Shown piece by piece: positions 1 to 5,763 of a DNA stretch of 5,763 nucleotides; positions within the stretch are counted from its first letter, which is position 1; each line of letters starts with the position of its first letter. The position numbers were made by a program, and so were the translations under genes. The notes below the pieces were generated by a model. It saw only the letters and a list, made by a program, of their open reading frames with translations, did no database searches and was not told the DNA's origin. Source of the DNA: JAGOBX01 sp017999075 [NCBI: Candidatus Babelota bacterium] (GTDB lineage: Bacteria > JAGOBX01); assembly GCA_017999075.1 (NCBI GenBank), contig JAGOBX010000259.1, positions 1-5,763 of the forward strand, read 5' to 3'.

Positions 1-1567
1 TTTTACCTTTTGATTTTACTACAAATAAACTTGTTCCTATTGAGCTTGTGGTTGTGAATTTTTTAAGTGTTAATTTGAATTTTTTTCCTTTAGGCAATGT
101 TGATGCGTCAACTTTAATGGTTTTTCCGGATAATGACATTGAAGTTGAAACTCCTGAATAATTGTATAGCAGAACTTCTCCCAATCCGCCTACGGTAGTA
201 GTTGGAGACGGCGACCAGTCTGACGGAATTGTTAAAGTTACTTGTCCGCCTGACATATCTTCAGTAGCAGTATAATAAAAAGTCAGGCTGCTGAGTTTGT
301 AGTTTGGTTTTGCTGGAGTTGTTCTTGAAAATTTTGCAGTTCCTGTACCGTCTATCGAAACTGTCCCGACAGGTTTATCAGCAGGAGGATTCCAGTATTT
401 TTTTATGAAAGAATCCCATCCTGTGGCTGCATTAAAATTGCTTGCTGCGTATTCTGAACCTTCAGCGTTGTTATAGGCAGTTTGAGTTTTAGGGAAAAAT
501 ATTGCCGAACCGAATGAATTTGTTCTGGCGCTTCCGTATTTATATTCAATAACTGCTGATGATAATGCTGTCATAACAGAACTCGCTCCTGATAATACTG
601 CAGGATCTGTTATGCCTTTAGCTGAAATGTTTTTCATAAAGTGATATAAGTCGGCATGCGGGTAACCATCAGCTTCCGAGAATGTTCTTGTAGCTTCTCT
701 TGCTAATTTTATTTTTGACCATTGGTTAGCTGCAGAAATAAAATTTTTTATTGCGGTATGTACGTTTGAAATTTTTGTCAAATCTATAGCGCTTTGAGTT
801 ACTTCGGTTTCAACTCCTTTATAAGATTCGTCGTATTTTGTTACAATGATTGAACCAAGTGTTTTAGCATCCATAGAAGGGTTTGCCGCAAGTTGAGGCA
901 TAATTAAATCATAAGGCCAGCCTGCGCCTGGTTCAAGTTCTTCTGAACCTACCATAACATCCGCCAAATCTTTTACGTCTGTAGCTACTTCAATCATTCC
1001 CATTAGACAAGCATCAAAACCGATCAGATTCAATTTTGTTCCGCTTGAACTTATAGCAGATTTAACTTCTTTCATATACAAACAATCTTCGCCGTTTGAA
1101 TCATCCCAGCAAATTGCTTTTACTATTCTTCCTGCTCTTGTTCTTTTAGCTCTCCATCCGCCTCCGTGATTCCATAAAACTAAAGCATATTTTTTGGCAG
1201 GATAATTTTGAGTTGTCCATACTATAAAATCTTTTAAGGTATTTGGATCTCCCATATTTTTTTCACCGAGATTTTGCACTGGAGTACTCTGAGGAGTATC
1301 CCCTTTTTTAATATAAAATCTTCGGGTATCTGTCCAATTGCCGTAAGAACTGTTTTCTCCGGGAATTCTGTCAAACTGAACAACAATATTCAAATTTTCG
1401 TTTGAACCGGATGTTGCCATTTCATTGAAATCATTTACTGCATCGCCTTCAAGATTACAATCGCCGTCCATATAAACCATCCAAGTCCATTCTTTTGTAG
1501 CTGCATAAATTGATGCTGTAGAAAAAATTAAACAGGTAAGTACAACCAGAAAAAACAATTTTTTCAT
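1..1567 (-). CDS. Secreted clostripain-family (peptidase C11) cysteine protease, 3' end beyond the window
   Basis: The frame is open from ATG at 1567 to the window edge (522 codons visible, no stop). The start is supported by AAGGAG (1576-1581) eight bases upstream. Residues 1-22 form a signal peptide (two Lys, a hydrophobic core, end at IYA|A), so the protein is exported. The mature part opens with WTWMVYMDGDCNLE, a typical C11 first strand. LVLWNHGGGW (129-138) supplies the catalytic His134, and GFDACLMGMIEVA (183-195) the catalytic Cys187. SEELEPGAGWPY (208-219) is a further family motif. By family knowledge, C11 enzymes have a caspase-like fold and cleave after Arg or Lys; Asp185, two residues before the Cys, fits the basic S1 pocket. 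The peptidase part seems to end near residue 370. From about 400 there is a beta-rich, Thr/Ser-rich Ig-like region containing VTLTIPSDWSPSP, perhaps for surface attachment or substrate binding. The substrate is unknown, and no activation cleavage site can be assigned. The gene is divergent from flgE. Confidence 0.93.
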   Translation of the reverse strand, partial: MKKLFFLVVLTCLIFSTASIYAATKEWTWMVYMDGDCNLEGDAVNDFNEMATSGSNENLNIVVQFDRIPGENSSYGNWTDTRRFYIKKGDTPQSTPVQNLGEKNMGDPNTLKDFIVWTTQNYPAKKYALVLWNHGGGWRAKRTRAGRIVKAICWDDSNGEDCLYMKEVKSAISSSGTKLNLIGFDACLMGMIEVATDVKDLADVMVGSEELEPGAGWPYDLIMPQLAANPSMDAKTLGSIIVTKYDESYKGVETEVTQSAIDLTKISNVHTAIKNFISAANQWSKIKLAREATRTFSEADGYPHADLYHFMKNISAKGITDPAVLSGASSVMTALSSAVIEYKYGSARTNSFGSAIFFPKTQTAYNNAEGSEYAASNFNAATGWDSFIKKYWNPPADKPVGTVSIDGTGTAKFSRTTPAKPNYKLSSLTFYYTATEDMSGGQVTLTIPSDWSPSPTTTVGGLGEVLLYNYSGVSTSMSLSGKTIKVDASTLPKGKKFKLTLKKFTTTSSIGTSLFVVKSKGK

Positions 1568-1607
1568 AGGTTTGGCTCCTTAAAAAATATTTTTTGGGTA
1601 CCATATT

Positions 1608-1636
1608 AATATACTGTAACAATATATGCTTGTCAA
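1608..1636 (-). promoter_or_regulatory. Sigma-70-type promoter of the C11 peptidase gene
   Basis: Read on the minus strand, a perfect -35 box TTGACA (1631-1636) is followed, after exactly 17 bases, by a -10 box TATATT (1608-1613; five of six consensus bases). Transcription would start near 1601, giving a leader of about 35 nt that carries the AAGGAG ribosome-binding site. The near-ideal boxes suggest housekeeping, fairly strong expression. The start point is inferred. AT-rich DNA often yields -10-like boxes by chance, but the perfect -35 and spacing make this one convincing. Confidence 0.75.
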
Positions 1637-1668
1637 ATCTTAAAGTCTATTATTTATTCAATTCATTT

Positions 1669-1730
1669 TTTATCAATATATTATTTTTTTATTTAATAAT
1701 AATGAAAAAACAATATAATATATTGATAAA
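1669..1730. repeat. AT-rich inverted repeat with 16-nt perfect arms in the divergent intergenic region
   Basis: The left arm 1669-1684 and the right arm 1715-1730 are exact reverse complements over 16 bases, separated by 30 bases. A T-run (1685-1690) and an A-run (1705-1710) inside the loop could extend the stem across a small bulge. It lies upstream of both divergent promoters, so it cannot be a terminator for either neighbouring gene. It could be an operator, a site affecting DNA bending, or merely a product of AT-rich composition. Its only non-A/T pair is one C/G per arm, so the hairpin would be weak for its length. Confidence 0.5.
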
Positions 1731-1762
1731 TAATCAATTAGTTAAAAATAATATTATTATCT

Positions 1763-1789
1763 TAAGATTTTTTCAGTTTATGCCGATAA
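1763..1789 (+). promoter_or_regulatory. Sigma-28 (FliA)-type flagellar promoter of flgE
   Basis: The -10 box GCCGATAA (1782-1789) is identical to the enterobacterial FliA consensus. Eleven bases upstream, the consensus spacing, lies TAAGATTT (1763-1770), which matches TAAAGTTT at six of eight positions. Transcription would begin near 1796, giving a 5' leader of about 47 nt before the flgE ATG. The GC-rich core GCCG stands out in otherwise A/T-only DNA. Since the downstream gene encodes a flagellar axial protein, context and motif support each other. It implies that the genome encodes FliA, probably with FlgM. Confidence 0.82.
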
Positions 1790-1842
1790 AAAAAACGATT
1801 AATTTGTAAAAACTATTTATATCTTAACTTAAGGGAAAAATT

Positions 1843-4458
1843 ATGATAAGCGCATTATATACATCAGAATCAGGAATGTTAAGTATGCAGACAGGTTTGG
1901 ATGTTATAGGTTATAACATTGCAAATGTCAATACCGAAGCTTTTAAAAAGAATGATGTGACTTTTAAAGATTTATTATATCAATCATATAATGTTGCTCA
2001 AACTAATATAAATCCGCTTCAAAAAGGTTTGGGGGCAATGTTTGCCGATGCAAGGAAAATTATGACTCAAGGTTCTGCAATATCAGGATCATCTGAAACA
2101 GATTTGTATATAAGCGGTAATGGTTTTTTTGTATTGAATAAAGATGGTATGCAGTTATATTCAAGGCTTGGAAGATTTAGATTTGAAGCCGGAGAAAATT
2201 CTTCTGAGAATGGTTTTCCTGTAGTATCATCAGACGGAAATATTAATTATTATCTTGGTAATCCTACTGTAACTACCGCATTAAAATTAGTTAATCCGAA
2301 TGACGGCGCAGTTTTACAGGGATGGATGGCTGATACTGAAACTGGAGAAATAACTTCTTCGGGTTCAGTTTCAAATATTGAAATAAGTGAACCGTATTTT
2401 TATATGAACCCTAAAGCTACTACTTATGAAAATGTAAAAGGAACAATAAATGCTGAAGCGGCATTATCAGTATATAATTCTTCAATGATTAAAAATATGA
2501 GTGTCGGAGGTTCTGAAATCGGTCAATCAGAATTATCAGATAATATTGAATTGTATGGAGCTTCAACCAATAATATTAAAGGACAATATAATATAGAAAT
2601 TTATGAAGATGGTTCTGCAGTAGTAACTTTTGTATCTGAAAATGGACTTACTCCTCCTTCATCAAAAACTTTTGATGAAGGAAGTATTTCAACTGAAGTT
2701 GATGAAAATGGCGAAATTGTTTTGACAAATCTTATTCCAGGGTTGGAAATAACTTTGAAAAATGATATCGATTCACAGGTGAAATTGACCATAGATAATT
2801 CGGGAAAATCTATAGGCGATGAATTTTCTGCTATAAATACTGTTATTGATTCTTCCGGCGGAGAACATTCTGTAATGACAGTTTTTACTAAAATTTCAGA
2901 AAATACATGGAAATGGAAAACAGACCTGATTAATGAAGAAACTTTTACAGGCACGGGTAATGCTCAAAATTTTGTATTGTCAAATGATATAAATCAGCAG
3001 TATCCTGTTACTATTACGGCAAATAACGGGCTTGTTACAAGAACTATAGAACCATCACAATTTTATTTTTTTGAAGATAATAAAATAATTACTAACGGAA
3101 CATTTGAATCAAATGAAACAATTACAATTTCATATACTGATAAACTGGGGAATTCGAGAACTGAACAATTTACAGAACCTGAATACAGGCAGGCGTTTGT
3201 TTTAGATAAAAATATTGATCCTGAAACAGTAAAAATTTTTGTGGGCGGAAATGATTCTCCTCTGTCTTCTGAAAATTATTCGGTTGTAGGAAATAAAATT
3301 ATTCCTGTAGATCTTGACGGTGACGGGAAAAGTGATCAGCCGTTTATTTATCCGGGAGCTGATATTAAAATAACATATCAGATTTCTCCTGTTTCAAAAA
3401 GTATGGCTGCATTTTATAAAGATGAATTTCCTGGTTCTGGAAATGCTGAAAATATAACGCTTACCAAAAAACCTGATTCAGATAAAGATATTACAATTAA
3501 AGTTGTAAATAATATTACCGGAGAAGAAGAGGTTTTAAGTTTGTCTGATTTTGATCTTACGGAAAATATTTTGTCGCCGAAAGACACTGATGGCGACGGA
3601 ACAGCTGACAGTCCAGTTATAAATACTGATGAAAAACTTGTGGTAGAGTATTCTGAATATGTCAAACCTGTTACATTGACAGAAAATTTTACTATTGAAA
3701 ACGGAAATAATGCAGCTCCTATCAGATTGCAGGCAGTTCCTGATTTATCTTCTATCATTGTTAAAGTAAATGGTGTTGAAATATCAGCGGATAATTATGA
3801 ACTTGGCGGAAATATGATTTATCCTAAAGATACAGATGGAGACGGTATACGCGATTCATTCGGCTCTACAGGAGATATAGTTGAAATAAGTTATGATATT
3901 GTAAGTCAAACTGAAGGTATAATTACATTTGATGCAATAGGAAATGTAATCGGAGGTTCAAGGACTCCAGAAATAACTTTTAATATTAATACTGCTGCAG
4001 AACCGTTAGTGATAGATTTTGATTTTGATAAAATAGTTCAGCAGGCAGGAGTTAAAGATTCTCTTAACGCTGAATATGACGGAAATAAAGAAGGGTATCT
4101 GACTAAAGTTCAGGTTTACAGCGATGGAACAATTTCAGGGTATTATTCAAATTCTGAAACAAGAGATATAGCGCAGATAGCTCTTGCTACTTTTACAAAT
4201 TCTGAATCGCTTGACAGGTTTGGAGACAGTTATTTTAATGTAAATGCTAATTCTAATGAAACTGCGGTAATTTCAACTGCCGGAACTGACAGCGCGGCAG
4301 GAGTTATAGTTTCAAATTATCTCGAAGGTTCAAATGTGGATTTATCTACAGAGATGACTAATATGATAATTTATCAGCGCGCATTTCAGTTGGATGCCAA
4401 AGGAATCCATACTGCTGATGAAATGCTGCAAAATGCGATTAATTTGAAACGCAGTTAA
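1843..4458 (+). CDS. flgE: Flagellar hook protein FlgE, long form with central calcium-loop repeats
   Basis: This is the hook subunit, a flagellar axial protein exported by the flagellar type III system and polymerised outside the cell as the universal joint between rod and filament. The N-terminus has the axial-protein signature: SGMLSMQTGLDVIGYNIANV and then NTEAFK (residues 10-35). DLYISGNGFF (87-96) and VLQGWMADTETGEI (157-170) are hook-type motifs that favour FlgE over FlgF or FlgG. The C-terminus has YDGNKEGYLTKVQVYSDGTI (745-764), IAQIALATF, then LEGSNVDLSTEMTNMI and QRAFQLDAKGIHTADEML (to 862). At 871 residues it is about twice the length of enteric FlgE (around 400). The extra length is a central beta-rich part (about 190-365) plus diverged repeats (about 367-685) with three D-x-D-G-D-G-x-x-D loops. 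There is no cysteine, so the lysinoalanine cross-linking known from spirochaete hooks is not possible. ATG 1843 is preceded by AAGGG (1831-1835) and an in-frame stop at 1825. The promoter is sigma-28-like. Confidence 0.92.
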   Translation: MISALYTSESGMLSMQTGLDVIGYNIANVNTEAFKKNDVTFKDLLYQSYNVAQTNINPLQKGLGAMFADARKIMTQGSAISGSSETDLYISGNGFFVLNKDGMQLYSRLGRFRFEAGENSSENGFPVVSSDGNINYYLGNPTVTTALKLVNPNDGAVLQGWMADTETGEITSSGSVSNIEISEPYFYMNPKATTYENVKGTINAEAALSVYNSSMIKNMSVGGSEIGQSELSDNIELYGASTNNIKGQYNIEIYEDGSAVVTFVSENGLTPPSSKTFDEGSISTEVDENGEIVLTNLIPGLEITLKNDIDSQVKLTIDNSGKSIGDEFSAINTVIDSSGGEHSVMTVFTKISENTWKWKTDLINEETFTGTGNAQNFVLSNDINQQYPVTITANNGLVTRTIEPSQFYFFEDNKIITNGTFESNETITISYTDKLGNSRTEQFTEPEYRQAFVLDKNIDPETVKIFVGGNDSPLSSENYSVVGNKIIPVDLDGDGKSDQPFIYPGADIKITYQISPVSKSMAAFYKDEFPGSGNAENITLTKKPDSDKDITIKVVNNITGEEEVLSLSDFDLTENILSPKDTDGDGTADSPVINTDEKLVVEYSEYVKPVTLTENFTIENGNNAAPIRLQAVPDLSSIIVKVNGVEISADNYELGGNMIYPKDTDGDGIRDSFGSTGDIVEISYDIVSQTEGIITFDAIGNVIGGSRTPEITFNINTAAEPLVIDFDFDKIVQQAGVKDSLNAEYDGNKEGYLTKVQVYSDGTISGYYSNSETRDIAQIALATFTNSESLDRFGDSYFNVNANSNETAVISTAGTDSAAGVIVSNYLEGSNVDLSTEMTNMIIYQRAFQLDAKGIHTADEMLQNAINLKRS
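2941..3897 (+). repeat. Diverged tandem beta-rich repeats inside FlgE, three with DxDGDGxxD motifs
   Basis: Residues about 367-685 of FlgE fall into about four units of 70-90 residues: about 367-440, 447-513, 529-604 and 609-685. Common elements are a start such as GTGNAQNFVL or GSGNAENITL, a strand of the type I-x-V-x-V, a DNY/ENY/SDF turn, N-x-I-x-P, and an end of the type I-x-I-x-Y. Units 2 to 4 carry DLDGDGKSD (490-498), DTDGDGTAD (581-589) and DTDGDGIRD (663-671), 91 and 82 residues apart. These resemble calcium-binding loops of thrombospondin type 3 repeats and dockerins. The first unit lacks the loop. The units are diverged at DNA level, so the duplication looks old rather than recent. 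Calcium binding is inferred from the motif. Confidence 0.7.
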
Positions 4459-4467
4459 TTTTTGCTT

Positions 4468-4483
4468 ATTTTAATATTAAAAT
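4468..4483. other. 16-bp perfect A/T palindrome at the convergent flgE/cbiR 3' ends
   Basis: ATTTTAATATTAAAAT is self-complementary and spans the 18-bp gap between the flgE stop and the cbiR stop (4477-4479). It sits where a bidirectional terminator would be expected. However, it has no G or C and no loop, so as an RNA hairpin it would be weak. No canonical GC-rich terminator with a U-tract is visible here. Confidence 0.2.
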
Positions 4484-5262
4484 TCTGAAATACACGAGTC
4501 AAGGAAATTTATTGAATCGATAAATTTTCGTTCATTGAACAATTCTATAATTATATTACCTGAATAATTATGTTCTGTTAAAAAATCAAAAACAGATGTA
4601 ATTCGTTTTTTATTTGATAAAGCATTATGGTCTTCATTAAGAAAATTAATATCGTGCAGATGAACCAGTTTTATATGCTCGGCCAATTCAGTTAAGCAGG
4701 TTATATCCAAATTATATTTAAATAAATGCCCGAAATCAGCACAAATTCCTATTTTAAAACGTTCCACAAAATATTTTAAAAATTTCGGATGATAATAAAT
4801 ATTTTCAGCTGCAATAGAAGATTGAATAGAGGTTTTTTTTAAGATGTATTCAAGATTTTTTGAAACATTTGAATAAAACTGATTTTTAATTTCATCAGAT
4901 AACTCATTGTAAAATTTTTTTTTGTTTAGAATTGCAGGCAAATCAAAATGAATTACAAAAATTTCAGAACCTATAATCTTTCCTATTTCAATAATTTTAA
5001 TCAATGAATCAAGTTTTTTTTCTGAACATTTTTCTGATAAATTAATATTTAGAGGAAGATGAACTGCGTATTCCAACCCGATTTTTTTTTTTAAGTTTAG
5101 TATTTTTTCAGTATCAAATGGATTAGGAAGTTCAGCTGAATCTTCAGTTTCAAAAAATAAAATTTGAATTGTTTTGATAATTTCAAAACAAGCCAGTTTT
5201 TTGATATTTTCACATATTTCAGCCGGATATATATAAGAAGTAGTACCGAATTTGAATTTCAT
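4477..5262 (-). CDS. cbiR: Cobamide-remodelling phosphoribosyl hydrolase CbiR (AP endonuclease 2 superfamily TIM barrel)
   Basis: This 261-residue protein has no signal peptide and should be cytoplasmic. It opens with FGTTSYIYPAEICENIKKL (residues 5-23) and ILFFETED (34-41), the pattern I associate with CbiR. Candidate metal or catalytic residues follow endonuclease IV-like order: H68 (AVHLP), H105 (IHFD), E153 (AAEN), D176 and H179 (ADFGH), H201/H203 (VHLHD), D211/H212 (EDHNAL) and E240 (IIELF). By published work on Akkermansia CbiR, the enzyme hydrolyses the phosphoribosyl bond in the nucleotide loop of cobamides, giving cobinamide phosphate and the alpha-riboside, so that a new lower ligand can be installed. 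The adjacent cobS, 76 bp upstream on the same strand, strongly supports this over a generic sugar isomerase or endonuclease IV. ATG 5262 puts the conserved start only four residues in, yet no Shine-Dalgarno sequence is visible. The gene is more AT-rich than the others and rich in Lys, Ile and Asn. It is convergent with flgE. Confidence 0.85.
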   Translation of the reverse strand: MKFKFGTTSYIYPAEICENIKKLACFEIIKTIQILFFETEDSAELPNPFDTEKILNLKKKIGLEYAVHLPLNINLSEKCSEKKLDSLIKIIEIGKIIGSEIFVIHFDLPAILNKKKFYNELSDEIKNQFYSNVSKNLEYILKKTSIQSSIAAENIYYHPKFLKYFVERFKIGICADFGHLFKYNLDITCLTELAEHIKLVHLHDINFLNEDHNALSNKKRITSVFDFLTEHNYSGNIIIELFNERKFIDSINFLDSCISEF

Positions 5263-5338
5263 AATTTTTAAAAATAAAAGTCAATCCGTAAAAAAGTTTT
5301 TCTTAAAAAATTAAAATAAAATAGTTTTAAAAATTAAA

Positions 5339-5763
5339 TTACATTTTTGATATTAATAAAATTCCTGCAGCCAATCCTGATAATTTTGCGGTTTCGATTC
5401 CAAAACCGATTGTATCTCCGTTAAATCCGTTGAATTTTTTATTTAATCCAAAAGAAATTATTAAAGATATTGTAAATACTGATATGACATATATTGCGGC
5501 AAATATCAAATTAAACAAAAAAACGGATAAAACAAATGAAAAAATTACTGATACTGAAAGATGTTTGAAAGAAATTTCTTTTTTTAAACTGTTTCCCAAT
5601 CCTTCTTCAAACATTGGTTTAAAAAAAAGCGTCTGGATAAATGCAGGGATATAACCTGATACAGGATATAATAAAAGTAATTTTAAATATTTATTTTGAA
5701 CAACGGAAATCATTAGTCCGATTTTTATAATAAACAGAAAAAACAGGAGACTTGCCGCATACA
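5339..5763 (-). CDS. cobS: Cobalamin-5'-phosphate synthase CobS (adenosylcobinamide-GDP ribazoletransferase), C-terminal part
   Basis: The frame is open from the window edge to the TAA at 5339-5341, giving 140 visible residues. The ATG at 5713 is an internal Met: 16 in-frame residues (YAASLLFFLFIIKIGL) precede it and continue the membrane segment. CobS is an integral inner-membrane enzyme that joins adenosylcobinamide-GDP to alpha-ribazole (or its phosphate), the last step of nucleotide-loop assembly. Visible family traits are several hydrophobic helices (residues 1-21, 27-45 and 67-105 of the fragment), PVSGYIPAF followed by FEEGLG, and the C-terminal GFNGDTIGFGIETAKLSGLAAG, equivalent to the usual GGxTGDTLGAxxE segment (its G-D and E are kept). 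The N-terminal part with the Asp-rich active-site motif lies outside the window. Its 3' neighbour cbiR on the same strand suggests a cobamide operon continuing to the right. Confidence 0.88.
   Translation of the reverse strand, partial: YAASLLFFLFIIKIGLMISVVQNKYLKLLLLYPVSGYIPAFIQTLFFKPMFEEGLGNSLKKEISFKHLSVSVIFSFVLSVFLFNLIFAAIYVISVFTISLIISFGLNKKFNGFNGDTIGFGIETAKLSGLAAGILLISKM

Larger units (their letters stand above)
1637..1827. repeat. Three direct copies of ATCTTAA in the flgE/peptidase intergenic region
   Basis: ATCTTAA occurs at 1637-1643, 1759-1765 and 1821-1827. The first copy abuts the -35 box of the peptidase promoter. The second overlaps the -35 box of the flgE promoter and is part of a 10-bp palindrome ATCTTAAGAT (1759-1768). 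The third lies just before the flgE ribosome-binding site. The placement suggests a possible regulator site, but a 7-mer in AT-rich DNA is weak evidence and no known regulator motif is recognised. Confidence 0.25.

Noticed and set aside
1594-1809. Plus-strand open frame of 71 codons in the intergenic region
   Set aside because: It is low-complexity (Ile/Asn/Phe/Leu-rich from AT-rich DNA), has no ribosome-binding site or homology I recognise, and overlaps both promoters and the inverted repeat.
2601-2954. Minus-strand open frame of 117 codons inside flgE
   Set aside because: It is antisense to a clearly recognisable hook gene, its product is Ser/Pro/Phe-rich as expected from complementing that gene, and it resembles no family.
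3414-3758. Minus-strand open frame of 114 codons inside flgE
   Set aside because: It is a shadow of the repeat region of flgE; the Ser/Val/Phe-rich product mirrors the complementary strand.
5263-5338. TTGACT (minus strand) as a -35 box for an independent cbiR promoter
   Set aside because: A -10 box at normal spacing would fall at or past the cbiR start codon, so it cannot serve this gene; read-through from cobS is more likely.
5430-5654. Plus-strand open frame of 74 codons over cobS
   Set aside because: It is antisense to the conserved CobS C-terminus and has no family features or ribosome-binding site.
5711-5713. ATG at 5713 as the start of a short 124-residue membrane protein
   Set aside because: The frame stays open upstream to the window edge and the upstream residues complete a membrane helix, so this is an internal Met of CobS.
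1-5763. CRISPR array, tRNA, rRNA or insertion sequence
   Set aside because: No regularly spaced direct repeats, no cloverleaf or rRNA-like stretch, and no transposase-like frame with terminal repeats was seen on either strand.

Overview
This is an AT-rich window (about one third G+C by eye) from a flagellated bacterium that uses cobamides. The standard genetic code fits every gene. The secreted C11 peptidase with an N-terminal signal peptide, the flagellar hook gene with a FliA-type promoter, and the cobamide genes all indicate a motile bacterium. Nothing here fixes the phylum. An uncultured or gut-type AT-rich lineage would fit, but that is a guess.

Layout, left to right: (1) 1-1567, minus strand: a secreted clostripain-family (C11) cysteine peptidase with a C-terminal beta-sandwich-like region; the 3' end lies outside the window. 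(2) 1568-1842: a divergent intergenic region of 275 bp. It holds a good sigma-70-type promoter for the peptidase (TTGACA, 17 bp, TATATT). For the hook gene it holds a striking sigma-28-type promoter (TAAGATTT, 11 bp, GCCGATAA). Between them lie a large AT-rich inverted repeat and three copies of ATCTTAA. (3) 1843-4458, plus strand: an 871-residue FlgE-like hook protein. Its ends are conserved, and its centre contains diverged tandem beta-rich repeats, three of which carry a D-x-D-G-D-G-x-x-D calcium-loop motif. (4) 4477-5262, minus strand, convergent with flgE: a TIM-barrel protein of the AP-endonuclease-2 superfamily that I identify as the cobamide-remodelling hydrolase CbiR. (5) 5339-5763, minus strand: the C-terminal part of CobS (cobalamin-5'-phosphate synthase); its 5' end lies outside the window.

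How they work together: cobS and cbiR are probably co-transcribed and form part of a cobamide salvage and remodelling pathway. CbiR removes the lower-ligand nucleoside from an acquired cobamide, leaving cobinamide phosphate. After activation to the GDP form, CobS attaches a new ribazole. The hook gene is a separate, sigma-28-driven unit. The peptidase is transcribed away from it and has no evident functional tie to it. The most interesting points are the calcium-loop repeats in the hook protein, the cbiR-cobS linkage, and the near-consensus FliA promoter.
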